Positions 34,158 to 46,343 are shown, counted from the stretch's first letter. The stretch is 64,000 nucleotides of DNA from Telmatactis stephensoni (GCA_029948255.1 JALIZF010001014.1:1-64000), one strand, 5' to 3'. Notes: generated from the sequence alone by a model not told the origin. Numbers and translations are program-made.

Positions 34158-35120
34158 AAGCTTATGTGGTACGCATTCCATGAAAGATCAGTAACTTACT
34201 TAGCATTTACAATGAGCTTTTTTCAACCCTCGCTTGAAATTAAATTTTGATTTTTTTTATCCAAAAGCTCAGTCAAATTTTCTATGACAAAATGATTTTC
34301 GCCGTCTATGTATCTTACACTGGCAAATTCATTTGTCTAATGAAATTTGGTCAGTTCTCATCCACGCGACACGAGCAAAGCAATATTAAAGACAAGTAGA
34401 AAATATGTCAAGGAAATTTGCTCTTCTAGAAGAGTCTGACATTAAGCCCGGAAGTAAACGTTTTTTGTACAAAAACTCTGATTTAAAAAGCTTAATATAA
34501 AGTTCAAGTTTTGGTCTAAAATATTTTCTACTCTGCAGAGCTAGAGACACTGTCGAGGTTCTCCAATGAAACACGACCCAGCCGGCCAACAAGACTCGAG
34601 AGCTCTAGCTTTCTATTGCTTTGCTGTTTTTGTACAAAAATATCACACACTGAAATATCAATACATAACTTTAAAAACTATTGAGAACTAACCTTATACA
34701 TATCCCGCGTCTAAAATACTGCAGTAATTAACAACAGCTGCCCAGAAATTTGAATTTTCCCTCGAAAACTTGGAAAACTTTGAACTCGAGTTGTCAAGCG
34801 TGGCATCACGTGATCTACACGTCACTCATTGGTGGACATTAAAGAATAGGAAAAAGCAATCAAACGATCGTAAAAAAAGCATAAAGGAAATTATTGATAA
34901 TGTAATTACCAATTTAAAAGAAAATCAACTCTTCAACGAACGAAAAAGTTCTCGCAAATCTTTTCATAAAATATTAAAAAATAACCGCTTGCAAAGGAGG
35001 ATGGGAAGCCACGCGCGCGCTCGTTTACATATTGTTGACGTTTTGAAAGAACGTTGACATCATCACTGACGGCTGCTTTCACGCAACATTTCAAAGATGA
35101 TCAGAAGTTGTTGATTGTCC

Positions 35121-38100
35121 ATGATTCGAGTCATCCAGTTTGCAGTTTTGTTTTTCCTTATATGGGAGTCAGTCAATGGATATTCCTTCTCAGAACATAG
35201 GACATATGCACGAATTTTTGGCCGTGCATTGCGAAAGGTAATTTTGTAATCACTTCTGGACGACGTCGACGGAGCTAATTAGTTTCTAAATGTTCAAAAT
35301 TCGTTCCCAAATGCAAGTTTGCGAATTTGCAACTTTTTCCTTCCATCTATAGTAATTCAAGCCAGACTAGAATTCCGAATTCTAGATTTTTTCCATTCCT
35401 TCCATAATTTTCGTCAATAGTTTCAAAATTAATTGTTATCATGCATTTAGAAGAGTACTGGTGCTACATCAACTTTGTTCTCGTTTGATACGGGCTGATA
35501 CGGAAATTTAGCGAATTAAACGAAAGAAATTGAATTTTACTTTAATTTTTAAACTCTCTTATTACTCCGAGTTTTATATGTTTTCCCCCTCAGAAACGTC
35601 AAATATCTGAAACCATTCGAAATTGTAAACACTGGCGAATTGCTCATTCTGATGACCCGGCTGTAACCGATGTAGTGGTTGGTCTTCATAACAGCGTAAG
35701 TATACTTATTAGAGTAGATTTCGTATGACTGTGAAAACAGTACCCCAGGATCACGGCACGGTTATACGGCAGCAATTTCAAATGTTTTTAAGACAACACG
35801 ACACTGACACGGTCATGGCACGGCGCGGTCCGTTTCACACTTATTTGAAATCTGCTCTAGATCATACAGCAGAAAAATCATACAAATTCCTATCGAAGAA
35901 TCAATATTCTGTGAGCTAATTAGTTATGTCACATGAATAAATGCGTAGAATTTATATATATGTTGCTAGTGGGAACTCCAAGACCGACCCAAAACAAAAG
36001 AATGGGTGTGGTCAGTCTATAACTAAGGTATATACCGTTTGTAGTTTTAGGTTTGTTCGGAAACATTATAGTTAAGTTATAATATTTATGTATAGTTACT
36101 TTTTTCATTTTTTTTTTTTTTTTGACAAGGCAAAGACAGAGAAAAAGATGTCATCGGCACTTCAATGTCATACGATGAGAAAGCTAAAAGAGCCTAAACT
36201 TGGATACAAAGTTAAGGCGGTAAATATGACCTACTTATATTCCATCAGATTATCGGTTTTTCCTCAAGAACATAATAGAAAACAAAACAAAAGACGAAAA
36301 ATAAAGAAAATAAAACAATGCGTGATTTGTTTAGGCCGGTATGTAACCCGTGACGCGCAGATGATAAGCAGGCGTTCCTCGTGCAGTCCACAGCTGCACA
36401 GCTGTTGTTATCAAAAGGATTTTTGTTGTTGTTGTTGTTGTTGTTTTTTGGTTTTGGTTTTTGTTTTCACTAATCAGTCGTTGGTTAAAACTTGTGGCAA
36501 AAGTCTAAGAAGATAAAAATAAACCTTCGCGCGGAGATATCTACGAAAACGATGGTTTTCTGCTAGCTGATCAAAATGTCACCTCTCCCAAAGCACTATA
36601 TCTCTGAGACGCGCTCACCAAATTTTGGTCGGTGGAATTTTACATTTTGTTAATTCTTTTAGCCTTGAAGGGCTGGTATACTAAATACTGACTTCTATAT
36701 ATCTGCCTCTATTATAAGACGGCTATGAAACGTTTATCGGCCATGACGGAGCCGCAGTACCAAACACTATTGCAGTGGCATTACGTTATCTTTCAACCGA
36801 GTGATTTCAGCTTTTTCTCTGTCTCTAGGGAGCCTCGATGAACATTTTGTTTTCGATATCTGTTGCACCGTCTCACTACCACCATGATTCGAGCGTGCGC
36901 AAACATAAATGTCTGCTGTCCACATGGACTAATGACCCCAACAGCTATATCACGTGCAAGATAACCATCTCCGTCTGGCCAAATGGATTGTTCTTTTATA
37001 ACTGCACATCCTGTAAGTTACTGTATATTATCATCAAATGAAATTAGGTTTCCTTGGATTTATTGCAGAACTACTAAGTGATAACTCTGATTCATACTGG
37101 ATCCTATAATACTTGAGTAAGCTATATGAAATATTTCAGTGGATTTGAAAGCCTTTTGTAGTCCAACATTCCGGCTACGTCACATAGGCTGATTGTCAAG
37201 CAGTTGGAGATCGATCTAGATCTTCGAATGTCTGATATATCAGGCTAGCGTCCACACTACTATGCTACCGGATAGTTAGAAAGCACATCTTCCTCCACAT
37301 TCCTCCCATACCTCAGACAAAAGAAAAACGCCGATTTCTTTCTGAAAGAAAGGCCAAAATGAAAATGAACCGTCGGTGAGTACTTGGTGTATGCAACACG
37401 AAGTATATCATCTATTGATACACTTGATGTTGCATACATCAAGTACTTACTGAAATGTCCTCGTTTTCAAATGAGAGCACATTAGTATAGATCACGGCTT
37501 GCGAGGCCTCACAAGTGCTGTTATTGTTCAAACGTTGCCTACGGTATTGCATAGAAGAATTCTACTTTAAAGAGGGACTAGCATCTAAATTGTTCAACAT
37601 TCAATTTAGCTGAAACTTCATTGAAACTACACTGAAAGACTCAAAGCGTTGTTCAAAAACTGGTTAGTTTGTTTTCTGAAAATTCTCATGGGAAGTATTA
37701 GATTTTTATGAATCTTTAGGGGCACCAGTGACGTCATACACCCCACACAAGCATTTATTTAGCTCTGTACATTTAGCTGTACATTTAGCTCTTTGTAATT
37801 TGTAATTGAAATATCTCAACGTAAATGTTCTACATTGAAGAAAACTGGTCAGAAAATTAATCCTTAGCCTAAACAATGTAAGAAAACTCCTTCACACAAA
37901 TTTTTAGTGTCAAAGAAATTGAATTGTTTAAGAAACAAACTGACATAAAGAAATGTATGGAGCTGAATGCTTAAGTTGAGTGCATGACGTCACCAGAACG
38001 GTTTTGGTGCTAGTCCCCCTTTAACAATGCTGATAAATCAAGTTTTGCGCAAATTATGGATTTCATGCATCAAACAAAAAATACATGAGATATCGCAAAT

Positions 38101-40844
38101 GTGTATCGTCTGTATCATGGATTTCATCATTAAGACTGTCTTGGTTTTTAGATGCAATAGGGCAGCTTTATGTCGAAAAACGCGATGGTCGCATGGGAAC
38201 ACAAATAATGCTTCAGAACACTGGTCCTGTAAGTTGAATTTAACTGGAATCAAATTGACCTAAAAGTGGTTTAGGAGCGTGTGGCTGCGATTTTACTTTC
38301 AGGTTTGTTTTTCAGAAATCGTTGTTTTTAGTGAATTCATCGTGCACACCAAAAATTATGACTTTGACTCATACAAACAAGTACAAGCGTTTGTCAAATG
38401 GAGAGGATTGGAATTTAGACTTTCCTGCGTCATGGTAAGATGTGGAGAATATCCATGTAGGATGAATTATCAAGTGCGGGTGTGAATCATTGTCCTTTAT
38501 TTATTATTTATTTATTGTAGCGACTTTATTTTCTGACGATAACACTTGACAAATTACGCCAAGTTAACTGATAAACTTGTCCTAAACAACATAGTTTGTA
38601 GTTAATTTGTAGTTTGTGAACCTTCACTTCATGGGTAATTTGCATTCATGTCTGGAGAGAAGAAAACATACTGCACATCCGGTGATGGTCCAACTAGTCA
38701 AGCTTTAGATAATTAATAGAAGTTTTGCTAATCCTCAGATATGATAAACAGATTGTTTTGTTTTGCCCTACTACCATTATCCCTGCTGTCACGTGATCAT
38801 GCAAGCCCTTTATATATGAACCTCTGACTCCTGAAATTTTGTTTTCATAGTAATTTTCATCTTGGGAATTTGCATCTTTTCTTGGGACTAATTGATTTCG
38901 ACAAAATAAGTTGACTCAAAGTAACTTTGTCGCGTATGTGCAGTTAGTTAGAGATAACGGTGGGATTGGGACTGAATTACTGATCGCGCATGCTCAGTGA
39001 TTGCGTAAACAAATCACTAACAAATCTATGGTCTCTAATTACAGCGATGGTCGTATTGGTATTAATTACAAGGGACGTTGTACTGTCAAAGTATTTCACG
39101 TGTGTCTTACAACTACAACATTGATCAAGGACTTGAGCTTTGATTTCATGGATGGTAAGTACGCAATCAATTTTTGAATTCCCAATGCTTTTACTACAAT
39201 TAAGTGTCATCTCCGCACACAACAGAACGATCCTTCAATTTTAAGGGTGTACATCACCATCCGAAAACTCCGTGGCGTACTCTACGTCCCTTATTACAGG
39301 CAAATAGCTTAAAGTCCTCTTCCACGAGGACGTGCGTGAGCGCATGAAGGACTTTTTAACAATTTGCGTCCATATGTAATTGCAACGACAGTAACATCTC
39401 TTTTGTACGTATATATATAAAGACCCCGAGTGATACGACCAACCCCAAATCAAATACCTTGCACCCTTGGGATTTATCTCCTTAACGTATGCTACCATAT
39501 TAATCTAGCCACACATGTACTTGATACAGGTTTGTTGTACTATACATACAGACGCATTTCGGCACCCATTTAAGGTTTACTGAACCCAGAATTTACCAGC
39601 ACTTAAATTGTGAATAGGTACCCATACGGCTCAAAACCATCTTTCCTAATATCTCCTGGACAGTCCAATTGTATTTTTCCCGGTACATTTCCTGATCAAA
39701 ATAAACATGTTCTTTCTCAGGTGAGATTCAAGAGTGTGAGCACCGTAAAAGCCAGTATTCAGCATACAATCCACATTGGTTGCCGTCTATTCTTGGGTTT
39801 AATGATTTTAGTACAGCGGTCTTTGTCCTTGTCGTCTTGTTGCTGGTCCTTGCGATACTAGTCACACTGGCAATAAAGGTAACGACCAAACTCAGTGTAC
39901 ATGCATAAACAAATAAACAACATTCAAATACGTAGAAAATGATTTTAAGCTATTTCTACAAGCTTAAGCACGCAGTGCAACTTTTCTTGCAACTTTTCAG
40001 AGACTGCAACATGGCGCGCAACACAGACTTGCAACGCGAGTTGCGTACAACGTTGCTCGCCATAGAGCAGTTTGTATGAGTGTGAAACTTACTACGTCGT
40101 ACTGTAACCATATATATCAGCACCGGCCCATGTTTTCTATAAATTAGAAATTCCTGCCGTTATATAACTTTGCCATGCGGTATCTGTGCCGTTTCCTCAG
40201 TCATGAAGCAGATTTCGTACGAGTGCACAACCGCTCATCACCGTGTTGATCTTACCAAAGACATCTTTTAGTTTTAGAACCTACATTCTTTAATTTATCT
40301 GTTCTGTTCTAGTTCATTGTTTCAGCATATCAACACGCGTCTATTCGTGTTGCAAAGAGAGAGTTCCATCAAAGATTTCACGATGTATTTCAAGTTCAAC
40401 TAACAAAAGCGTTAAATTTAGACGAAGACAAAGGGTAAACCAAACAGAGAAATTATTTTTAATACTGATAGTCGACATTAAATCAAATATTATCACCCGC
40501 GTGCATTATTAATGGTTAGTATGCCCACGTTGTTGCGTGATAATTGGATTCCAATATCAGGGCCGTAGCAAACCTTGACATACTGGGGGGACACGATTTT
40601 TGACATCACTGACCAACGTTAAAATTTCATGCACCATATTTGTTTATAAAAATCAGTCTTTCATGTCACACCGCCTTTATCGCAGGCATTTGCTGCCAGC
40701 ATTTGTCGCTCGTGTAGCTACCACGTTGGTGATTTCAAAAAATGGCGTCGCCTGTGCAAGCAAAAAATCGCTCGTGTAGCAGCGGCTTAATATACGTTCG
40801 TTAATAAACGACTAACGTTTCTATTTGTTTTTTGTTGCAGATAA
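35121..40844 (+). CDS. Gene F: unrecognised type I single-pass membrane protein, nine exons
   Basis: About 330 aa. Exons: 35121-35237, 35594-35695, 36829-37012, 38152-38228, 38316-38434, 39045-39154, 39721-39878, 40313-40434 and 40841-40844; all phases match. Residues 1-20 form a signal peptide (MIRVIQFAVLFFLIW). The ectodomain, to about residue 265, has an even spread of Cys and two sequons (NCT, NSS), which suggests a disulfide-bonded extracellular domain. A strong membrane segment follows at about 269-288 (AVFVLVVLLLVLAILVTLAI), then a basic tail of about 41 residues ending ...NLDEDKG. AATAAA at 40854 follows directly. Two alternatives matter. Exon 5 has another acceptor at 38302, but only 38316 keeps phase into exon 6. 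Exon 8 has a second acceptor at 40325, giving a different 25-residue tail ending at 40401-40403. I do not recognise the family. Confidence 0.7.
35712..35857. mobile_element. TA-flanked MITE (gtgcagatttcgtatgag family)
   Basis: The ends gagtagatttcgtatgactg and the inverse aaatctgctc are flanked by TA. The interior cacggcacggt and catggcacggcgcggtccg match the other copies. It lies in intron 2 of gene F, 14 bp after exon 2. Confidence 0.85.
37377..37450. repeat. Palindrome in intron 3 of gene F
   Basis: Left gtacttggtgtatgcaacac pairs with right gttgcatacatcaagtact around a short loop; about 74 bp. Confidence 0.75.
40066..40230. mobile_element. Fragmented MITE of the gtgcagatttcgtatgag family
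   Basis: Two pieces in the same orientation, agcagtttgtatgagtgtg and agcagatttcgtacgagtg, resemble the family's terminal repeat, with cgtatat and ccgttt-rich sequence between. It looks like one decayed copy followed by the end of another. It lies in intron 7 of gene F. Confidence 0.45.
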
Positions 40845-40853
40845 CTTGTGTAT

Positions 40854-40859
40854 AATAAA
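40854..40859 (+). terminator. Poly(A) signal of gene F
   Basis: AATAAA lies 10 bp after the predicted TAA stop of gene F. A second AATAAA lies near 40,803 and would serve the alternative exon-8 tail. Confidence 0.5.
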
Positions 40860-40984
40860 GACATATACAAACTAGAGAAAACGTTGTGTTGTTGGGTCAT
40901 GCGAATCATCCGCGCTAAACCAGTTATAAGCCTGCAAGTTCACTGCTAGCCTCTTCATCAAACATTCCTCTCCTCTTTTTATAT

Positions 40985-41396
40985 GAGGGGGACATGGGGG
41001 GTTGCCAAAATCCGCAAAATCCGCAAGAAAAATTGTTTGAAACCACAAATCCGCTTGGGAAATTGATTAAAATCCGCATGTGTAATTTCTGTAATAAAAG
41101 CACTTCAAAACTACTATATATATTTGTAAAAGAATGTTACGGCAAATGCTTATTTATACATTTGCATGCCATGCTTTGATATAAAGTTTGTTCCGCAATG
41201 GAATATTGTTAAAGAAAGCGATTTATCTGCCGCAAAGTACGTTACACATGTCCGCAAGTGGCATGGCCATATAAATTATAGTTTTCATAGAATCATTTCT
41301 TCAAATCCGCGATTTTGACCATTGTGGATGAATCCGCAAATCCGTTCTTAAAAAGAAGGCTCAATCCGACGATCCACAACTCCCCACGTCCCCCTC
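40985..41396. mobile_element. MITE with tgagggggacatgggg ends
   Basis: The left gagggggacatggggggttg and right caactccccacgtccccctc are inverted. Interior copies of aaatccgcaa occur in both orientations. About 410 bp, in the gap between genes F and G. Confidence 0.75.
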
Positions 41397-41650
41397 TTAT
41401 AGCGATCTTGTAAGGCGGTTCATGTTTCTTGCAAAACATACCTCCAAGCGGGAAAACATTCATAAACAGCACCATATATAATGCAATTTATTTGTAATTT
41501 GTAACCTCTGACTTTTAGCTAGAGGCTGGCATGAAATCCTTTGTATCTTATTGTACATTTATCCTCAAACTGGATTGCACTGGACTTGCAGAACTGATTT
41601 ATGAAAATTAATTATAATCAATTATAATCAACGGCCACATGAGGACAGAA

Positions 41651-41716
41651 CGACACGGTTATGGTAGGAATTTCAAATGTTTTTATATTAGACATTACGA
41701 CACTGACACGGTCACT
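41651..41716. mobile_element. Internal fragment of the gtgcagatttcgtatgag MITE family
   Basis: The stretches aatttcaaatgttttta and acgacactgacacggtca match the copy at 35,751-35,818. The terminal repeats are missing and a T-rich run follows. Confidence 0.6.
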
Positions 41717-41726
41717 TTTTTTCTTT

Positions 41727-41757
<31 letters not shown>

Positions 41758-41947
41758 GCTACGCGAAATCGAGGTTGACATTGAGGAACACAACCGTAAA
41801 CTGGCCTATTGTTGCTGTGTTGCTGGTCGTTCACGTACGACATTTAAAAGTTGGTCCAGAAATCCAGCAATTGACGTTCAAGCTAACAACGTAAAAGAGA
41901 CATAAAACAACTAAATCATAATGAATCAGCAATTCTAGGTCATTTAG

Positions 41948-41953
41948 TTTATT
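41948..41953 (-). terminator. Poly(A) signal of gene G
   Basis: The minus strand reads AATAAA about 48 bp after the gene G stop codon. Confidence 0.6.
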
Positions 41954-42000
41954 TTAATTCGAACGTTGTACTTCTAATGCTGAGGAAAGATTGTATATTT

Positions 42001-44313
42001 TTACATTATCAAGCAACATCCCCCACCTCCTCCTCCTCCTCCTCCTCCTCCACCCCCTCCTCCAACTCCCCCCAGAGCTGGTAGCTGTAAACCTGCTAGA
42101 GTAACGGCAGTCTTATCGACTGCCATAAAACAAACAAATTGATAGAAATGGCCATCGGGGTCCATCTCGGCTGCTCGTCTCGGGTCTTGGATTTCACGAC
42201 CATCAAAATCTAGGTCAGTTGTTTGACTTTCACCTTGTTTATGGGACCATCGTCCAGTGTTGGAGTCGAGGCGGTAAAAGTGAAAATCTTTTGGTTCATC
42301 AACTTTTGGAATAAAAAAAGATAATTAATTTATTTAGAAATTTCAATTCACTGCTTTCGCATTTCTCACGCATAATGAAACTATAATGCCTTTTGTTTTT
42401 TGGGGTCGAAAACAAATGGCGTCAAAAACACTAAAGCAGCTCCAATATAAGAAGCAATGGGTACTATACTTCGTACCTGCACTTGTCATAAGAAACTTTT
42501 GGTGCCATAATCTCTATTGATTAAGGACACCTCTGTAATACGGAGACTTTTATCCGGCCCTCGGCCGGTGTCCGTATTAGGTTCCACTGTAATATTCTAC
42601 CTCAGGGCTACATGCGTAATGTTCCTTTGCACAATTTTTTACATGTTAACTCAGTTAAGCTAAGAGCTGTGCAATGCAGGGGCTGATTTAGGGGCGGGGT
42701 GCAGGGGGTGTGCACCCCTCCTGAGATGACTTTAAGTCCTTTTTTCTCAATGTTTTTTCCAAAATACCCTCGATCTCGGCAATTTCCAATTTATATCATG
42801 GTAGACAAGGCGCAAAATTGAAAAAGTCGATCGCAAAAAGTGCAGAAGGCATTTTGGGGTAGAGGCTGGTAACATAACTATTCTAAACTAATTTTTCATG
42901 CTGAATCCGAATATGGCTGTTACCAAGACGTATTCTGCAATTTTACACGTGTAAATGACGTATTTTGTGAATTGCTACAGTCATTTCATACTAACGGCTT
43001 TTTCATGTAATTCCAAACGTTCCCAAACTTAAAAACAATTACCATGGCTGGAAAGAGCATATCAAAATCAGTAAAACTGCGAAGTTTGAAGGATATCAGT
43101 TGAAAAACCAAGGAGATACGAATTTTCAAAAAACAAAATTTTGTATGAAAACACTTACAGTTATTCAAGAGATACAAACAAATTTCGATTTTTGAAAATT
43201 CGTATCTCCTTGATTTTTCAACTGATATCCTTCAAACTTCACAGTTTTACTGATTTTGATGCGCTCTTTCCAGCTATGGTAATTGTTTTTAAGTTTGGGA
43301 ACTTTTGGAATTACATGAAAAAGCCGTTAGTATGAAATGACTGTAGCAATTCACAAAACACGTCTTACACGTATAAGATTGCAGAATACGTCTTGGTAAC
43401 AGTCATATTCGCATTCAGCATGAAAAATCGGTTTAGAATAGTTATGTTACCAGCCTCTACCCCAAAATGCCTCCAGGTATCTGATTTCTCGAAAATGCGC
43501 CTTGTCTATGGTGCACCCTCCTGAAGATCCGCCCCCTGCAATAGCGGTTACGTTAATGACTTACTATCAGAGACGTGAAGTGAGATAAGGTGTTTTGAGT
43601 TATCTTTAAGTTCAGGGATGGGTCCATTTTTTCTGCACCTGTTGAGTTCTTCTACGCGGTCACACTTCACAGCTCTTAAAATTTCCTGCTTCTCAATATC
43701 GTTATATGGTTCACCACATCCAAGACCAGGCAGGAATTTACCGTAACCCACTCGTGTTTTTATGTCAGTGGCATAGTTGTAACAGTTGTTGTTCTCAAGG
43801 ACAGTATCTGGTTCATTCCAGCTATCATCAGGGTAGACTAGCGCACGCTTCGTCTTTGTAATCGTCTTTCTTGGCTCTACACCCTTGTCAATAGCTGTTT
43901 CAACCATTTTAATGATTTTTGAGTTGAGCTGGCCTGATGGAACGGACTGAAGTAGAAGCTTTTGTAACTCTTTTGTCTCGGTGCCAACAACCAATCCATG
44001 CGGAACTTTAATTCCATTTTCAGCAATAAGGAATCCTCGGTAACCAAACTTGGCCGGCATATACTCACCAGATAGGATCTGCTTGCTTTTCTTGGCGCTT
44101 TCGTACAACTGTATGATTTTGGCGAAGTTTGGAGTATCTGAATTCACTTTCCATTGGGGATTGGCACGCCCAGAGTAAACTGACATCAACACCGACAATG
44201 AGGTTGGATTTGTTGGCTGAGGATCTACCGCATCTAAACAAATCGCGTCATCAATGAAAATCATTATTAATTAATTACTTTATTGCCCACTCAAACATTT
44301 CATACATACTTTT

Positions 44314-44403
<90 letters not shown>

Positions 44404-44865
44404 TTCCTTCCTTCCTTCCTTCCTTCCTTCCTTCCTTCCTTCCTTCCTTCCTTCCTTCCTTCCTTCCTTTCTTCCTTCCTTCCTTCCTTCCTTCCTTCCC
44501 TCCTTCCTTCCTTCCTTTCTTTTTTCTTTCTTTCATTCATTCATTCATTCTTTCTTAATTTCTTTCTTTTTTGTTGTTTGCAATCTATTCGCTTTGTCTG
44601 TCACTATAATATTTTCACTCCAACAACGTTATATGCTATGATATTTGTCAGTTATTATGTAATACCTTACGATCAACGGAAAATATATAAGGAAAGATCA
44701 AAAAGAGATGAGAAAGAAAGTAACAATATGTTCTTCATTTTATTTCATTTCATTTCATTTTATTACTTAAATTAAGTTTATTTTAGTTTTTGCTTCATTC
44801 CTCTCACCTGTAAATTGTAACTGAATAACAGCAGTGAGTACTGCCAACACGAGAAAGATTTGCAT
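42001..44865 (-). CDS. Gene G: secreted protein with NCYNYA/WSHK motifs and poly-Gly tail, three exons
   Basis: 342 aa. Exons: 44808-44865, 43565-44233 and 42001-42302, joined in phase 1 both times. Exon 1 is exactly a signal peptide (MQIFLVLAVLTAVIQLQFT). The first domain (about 30-115) carries SGRANPQW (40-47) and KFGYRGF (81-87). The second has NNNCYNYA with Cys170, several more Cys, H250 in HFYRL, GRWSHKQG (260-266) and DPRRA, ending near FVCFMAVD. From memory, bacterial secreted or phage-associated proteins share the set SGRPNPxW...GYRGF...NCYNYA...WSHKPG. The Cys/His pairing suggests a papain/NlpC-like hydrolase, but that is inference. The C-terminus is 15 Gly (323-337) encoded by a GGA repeat, then CCLIM. 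C-L-I-M looks like a CaaX box, which is odd for a protein entering the secretory pathway. Intron 2 holds a near-perfect 620-bp foldback; intron 1 holds a CTTT/CTTC microsatellite. Confidence 0.82.
42021..42066. repeat. GGA/TCC trinucleotide repeat inside coding sequence
   Basis: About eight near-uniform TCC units with flanking CCC/ACC codons encode the poly-Gly run of gene G on the minus strand. Length polymorphism is likely. Confidence 0.9.
42676..43540. mobile_element. Nested foldback in intron 2 of gene G
   Basis: The inner element (42,848-43,475) has ends ggcattttggggtagaggct and agcctctaccccaaaatgcc. Its arms of about 285 bp differ at roughly one base in twenty by eye. An outer pair surrounds it: tgcaggggctgatttagggg with acaaggcgcaaaa at the left, and tgcgccttgtcta with gatccgccccctgca at the right. 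No protein is encoded. It occupies about two thirds of the 1.26-kb intron and would form a long RNA hairpin in the pre-mRNA. Confidence 0.9.
44310..44560. repeat. CTTT / CTTC microsatellite
   Basis: Blocks of CTTT, CTTC, then TTTC and ATTC units span about 240 bp in intron 1 of gene G. On the transcribed strand this is a purine tract (GAAA/GAAG). Confidence 0.97.
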
Positions 44866-46343
44866 TTTTTTTTTACTATAACTTTGTTCCCTGAAAATCA
44901 AATATTAGTTATACAATAGTTATAACTAGGGTTATACATAGTAGTAATAATTTCCAGAGCTGATCCATTCTATTTCTAACACACTGAATTAAGTCACTCT
45001 CAAATTAAATCTCACATATTGAAATACTGAGAGAACTGCTATGTGACTACAAAGAAATCACCCCATAATTAGCTAAAGTCATTTTATAATTTTATATATG
45101 AAATCAGTGAAATTGTCGTAGAAAGAAATGTACTAACCTTTATGTCCGAAATGAACACAGGATGTTTGGATTCCACAGTAACACTTCGTAAGCAAACTGA
45201 TGCCGTTTTCAAATGAATATCTCATTCTTGAAAGCTCTCAACATGCCAGAACTATTAATTAATCTACTCGTGATCTCATTAGTAGGATAATTGCTACCAG
45301 GTTACAAAAGTGCATAGCAGGGGAGAATTCCTTGTTGGATGTGCTGCCGTATGCAGCGATTCATTAAGCGTGGATTTGGCATGCGCGCAACCGTCAATTT
45401 GTACGAGTACTCACTCACAAATCCCGTATATCAAGCTTGATTTTTGTTTTCGAGAATGTTGAGAAGGCTCTCTCTTCTTCTCTCTTCCCTCCTGCCTCTC
45501 TCCGGCCCTTTCCCCTTCCCCTCCCCAGAGAGTCTGTGGGTAGCCTAGTACATTATGATCAATTTGGAGAAACTCAAATGGATGACTTCGCCTTTTTGAC
45601 TACTTATAAGCACTGCGGGATATTCAATAAAACGATTCAAATTTGCCCGTGACTTAATTTACGAACGGGTAGTTCGAACGGGTTGTCTCCCCGTGCATCG
45701 CGTTGGCTAATTTTAGTTACGTTAATCTGATTCTTTAAATTGTCCTCATATCGCCTATATGTTTGATGATCTAATCCGATTGTCCAACTTCAGCGAAACA
45801 ATTGTGCACTAGAAATATTCAGCCACCAAAACTCACGGTTGTATTTGATGGTTAAGTTGAAGAAGCACATTTAATTATCGAAATAAAAACGAAGATAGTC
45901 ACTAATTAAATATCAAAATTCTAAGCCGAATGAGGCTAAAAATGTTGAAGGAACTCCAACATTATTCAAAGAATTAAAATCATTGACAAGATGCAAAAAA
46001 TCTACAGTGGAAATCTGAGAAACTGCACTGAAGCAGTTCCACACGAGCTTAATTTTTGAATACGTGGTCGGACAAGCAGAAAATGTCGGGGACGAGTAGG
46101 GATTCTCCGCTCAACTATTCTAGCTAGCGGCCGGCCAAAAACTCGTCTTTCCTGAATGAGGGGGAAATTAAACAAGTGGGACTGCTTGCAGTCAAGAATC
46201 TCAATCATTTGTCAAAGAGTAGTAACTGATCTACCTAAAAAACGAAAATGGTTAGGCTTGATCATGACACTAAAACTGATTTTGTAAGATTACTTTGACT
46301 ACGCTTTTCGAAGACGAACGCAAAATTCGTTTATCATATAGTG

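Larger units (their letters stand above)
31959..35120. other. Intergenic region between Grb2-like E and gene F
   Basis: It holds the 3' UTR of gene E and the two foldbacks at 33,270-33,513 and 33,901-34,157. A 95-codon ORF at 34,770-35,057 just before gene F is not supported as a gene. The parts 32,300-33,240 and 34,160-34,760 show nothing recognisable. Confidence 0.6.

Noticed and set aside
34770..35057. 95-codon ORF just before gene F
   Set aside because: No splice partners, poor context and lysine-rich AT-driven composition. More likely 5' flank or leader of gene F.
36088..36516. 142-codon ORF in intron 2 of gene F
   Set aside because: It runs through poly-T and TTG repeats (poly-F, poly-C) and has no family features. 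A short KDREKDVIGTS-like frame inside it was noticed but has no partner exon.
39610..39861. Open frame across intron 6 and exon 7 of gene F
   Set aside because: The intronic part lacks a phase-compatible path, and in exon 7 the membrane-segment frame is a different one.
42986..43335. Two similar ORFs (63 and 64 codons) on opposite strands
   Set aside because: They are the two arms of the intronic foldback read in mirror image, not genes.
44280..44558. KERK-rich and FLPS-rich ORFs
   Set aside because: Translation of the CTTT/CTTC microsatellite in an intron of gene G.
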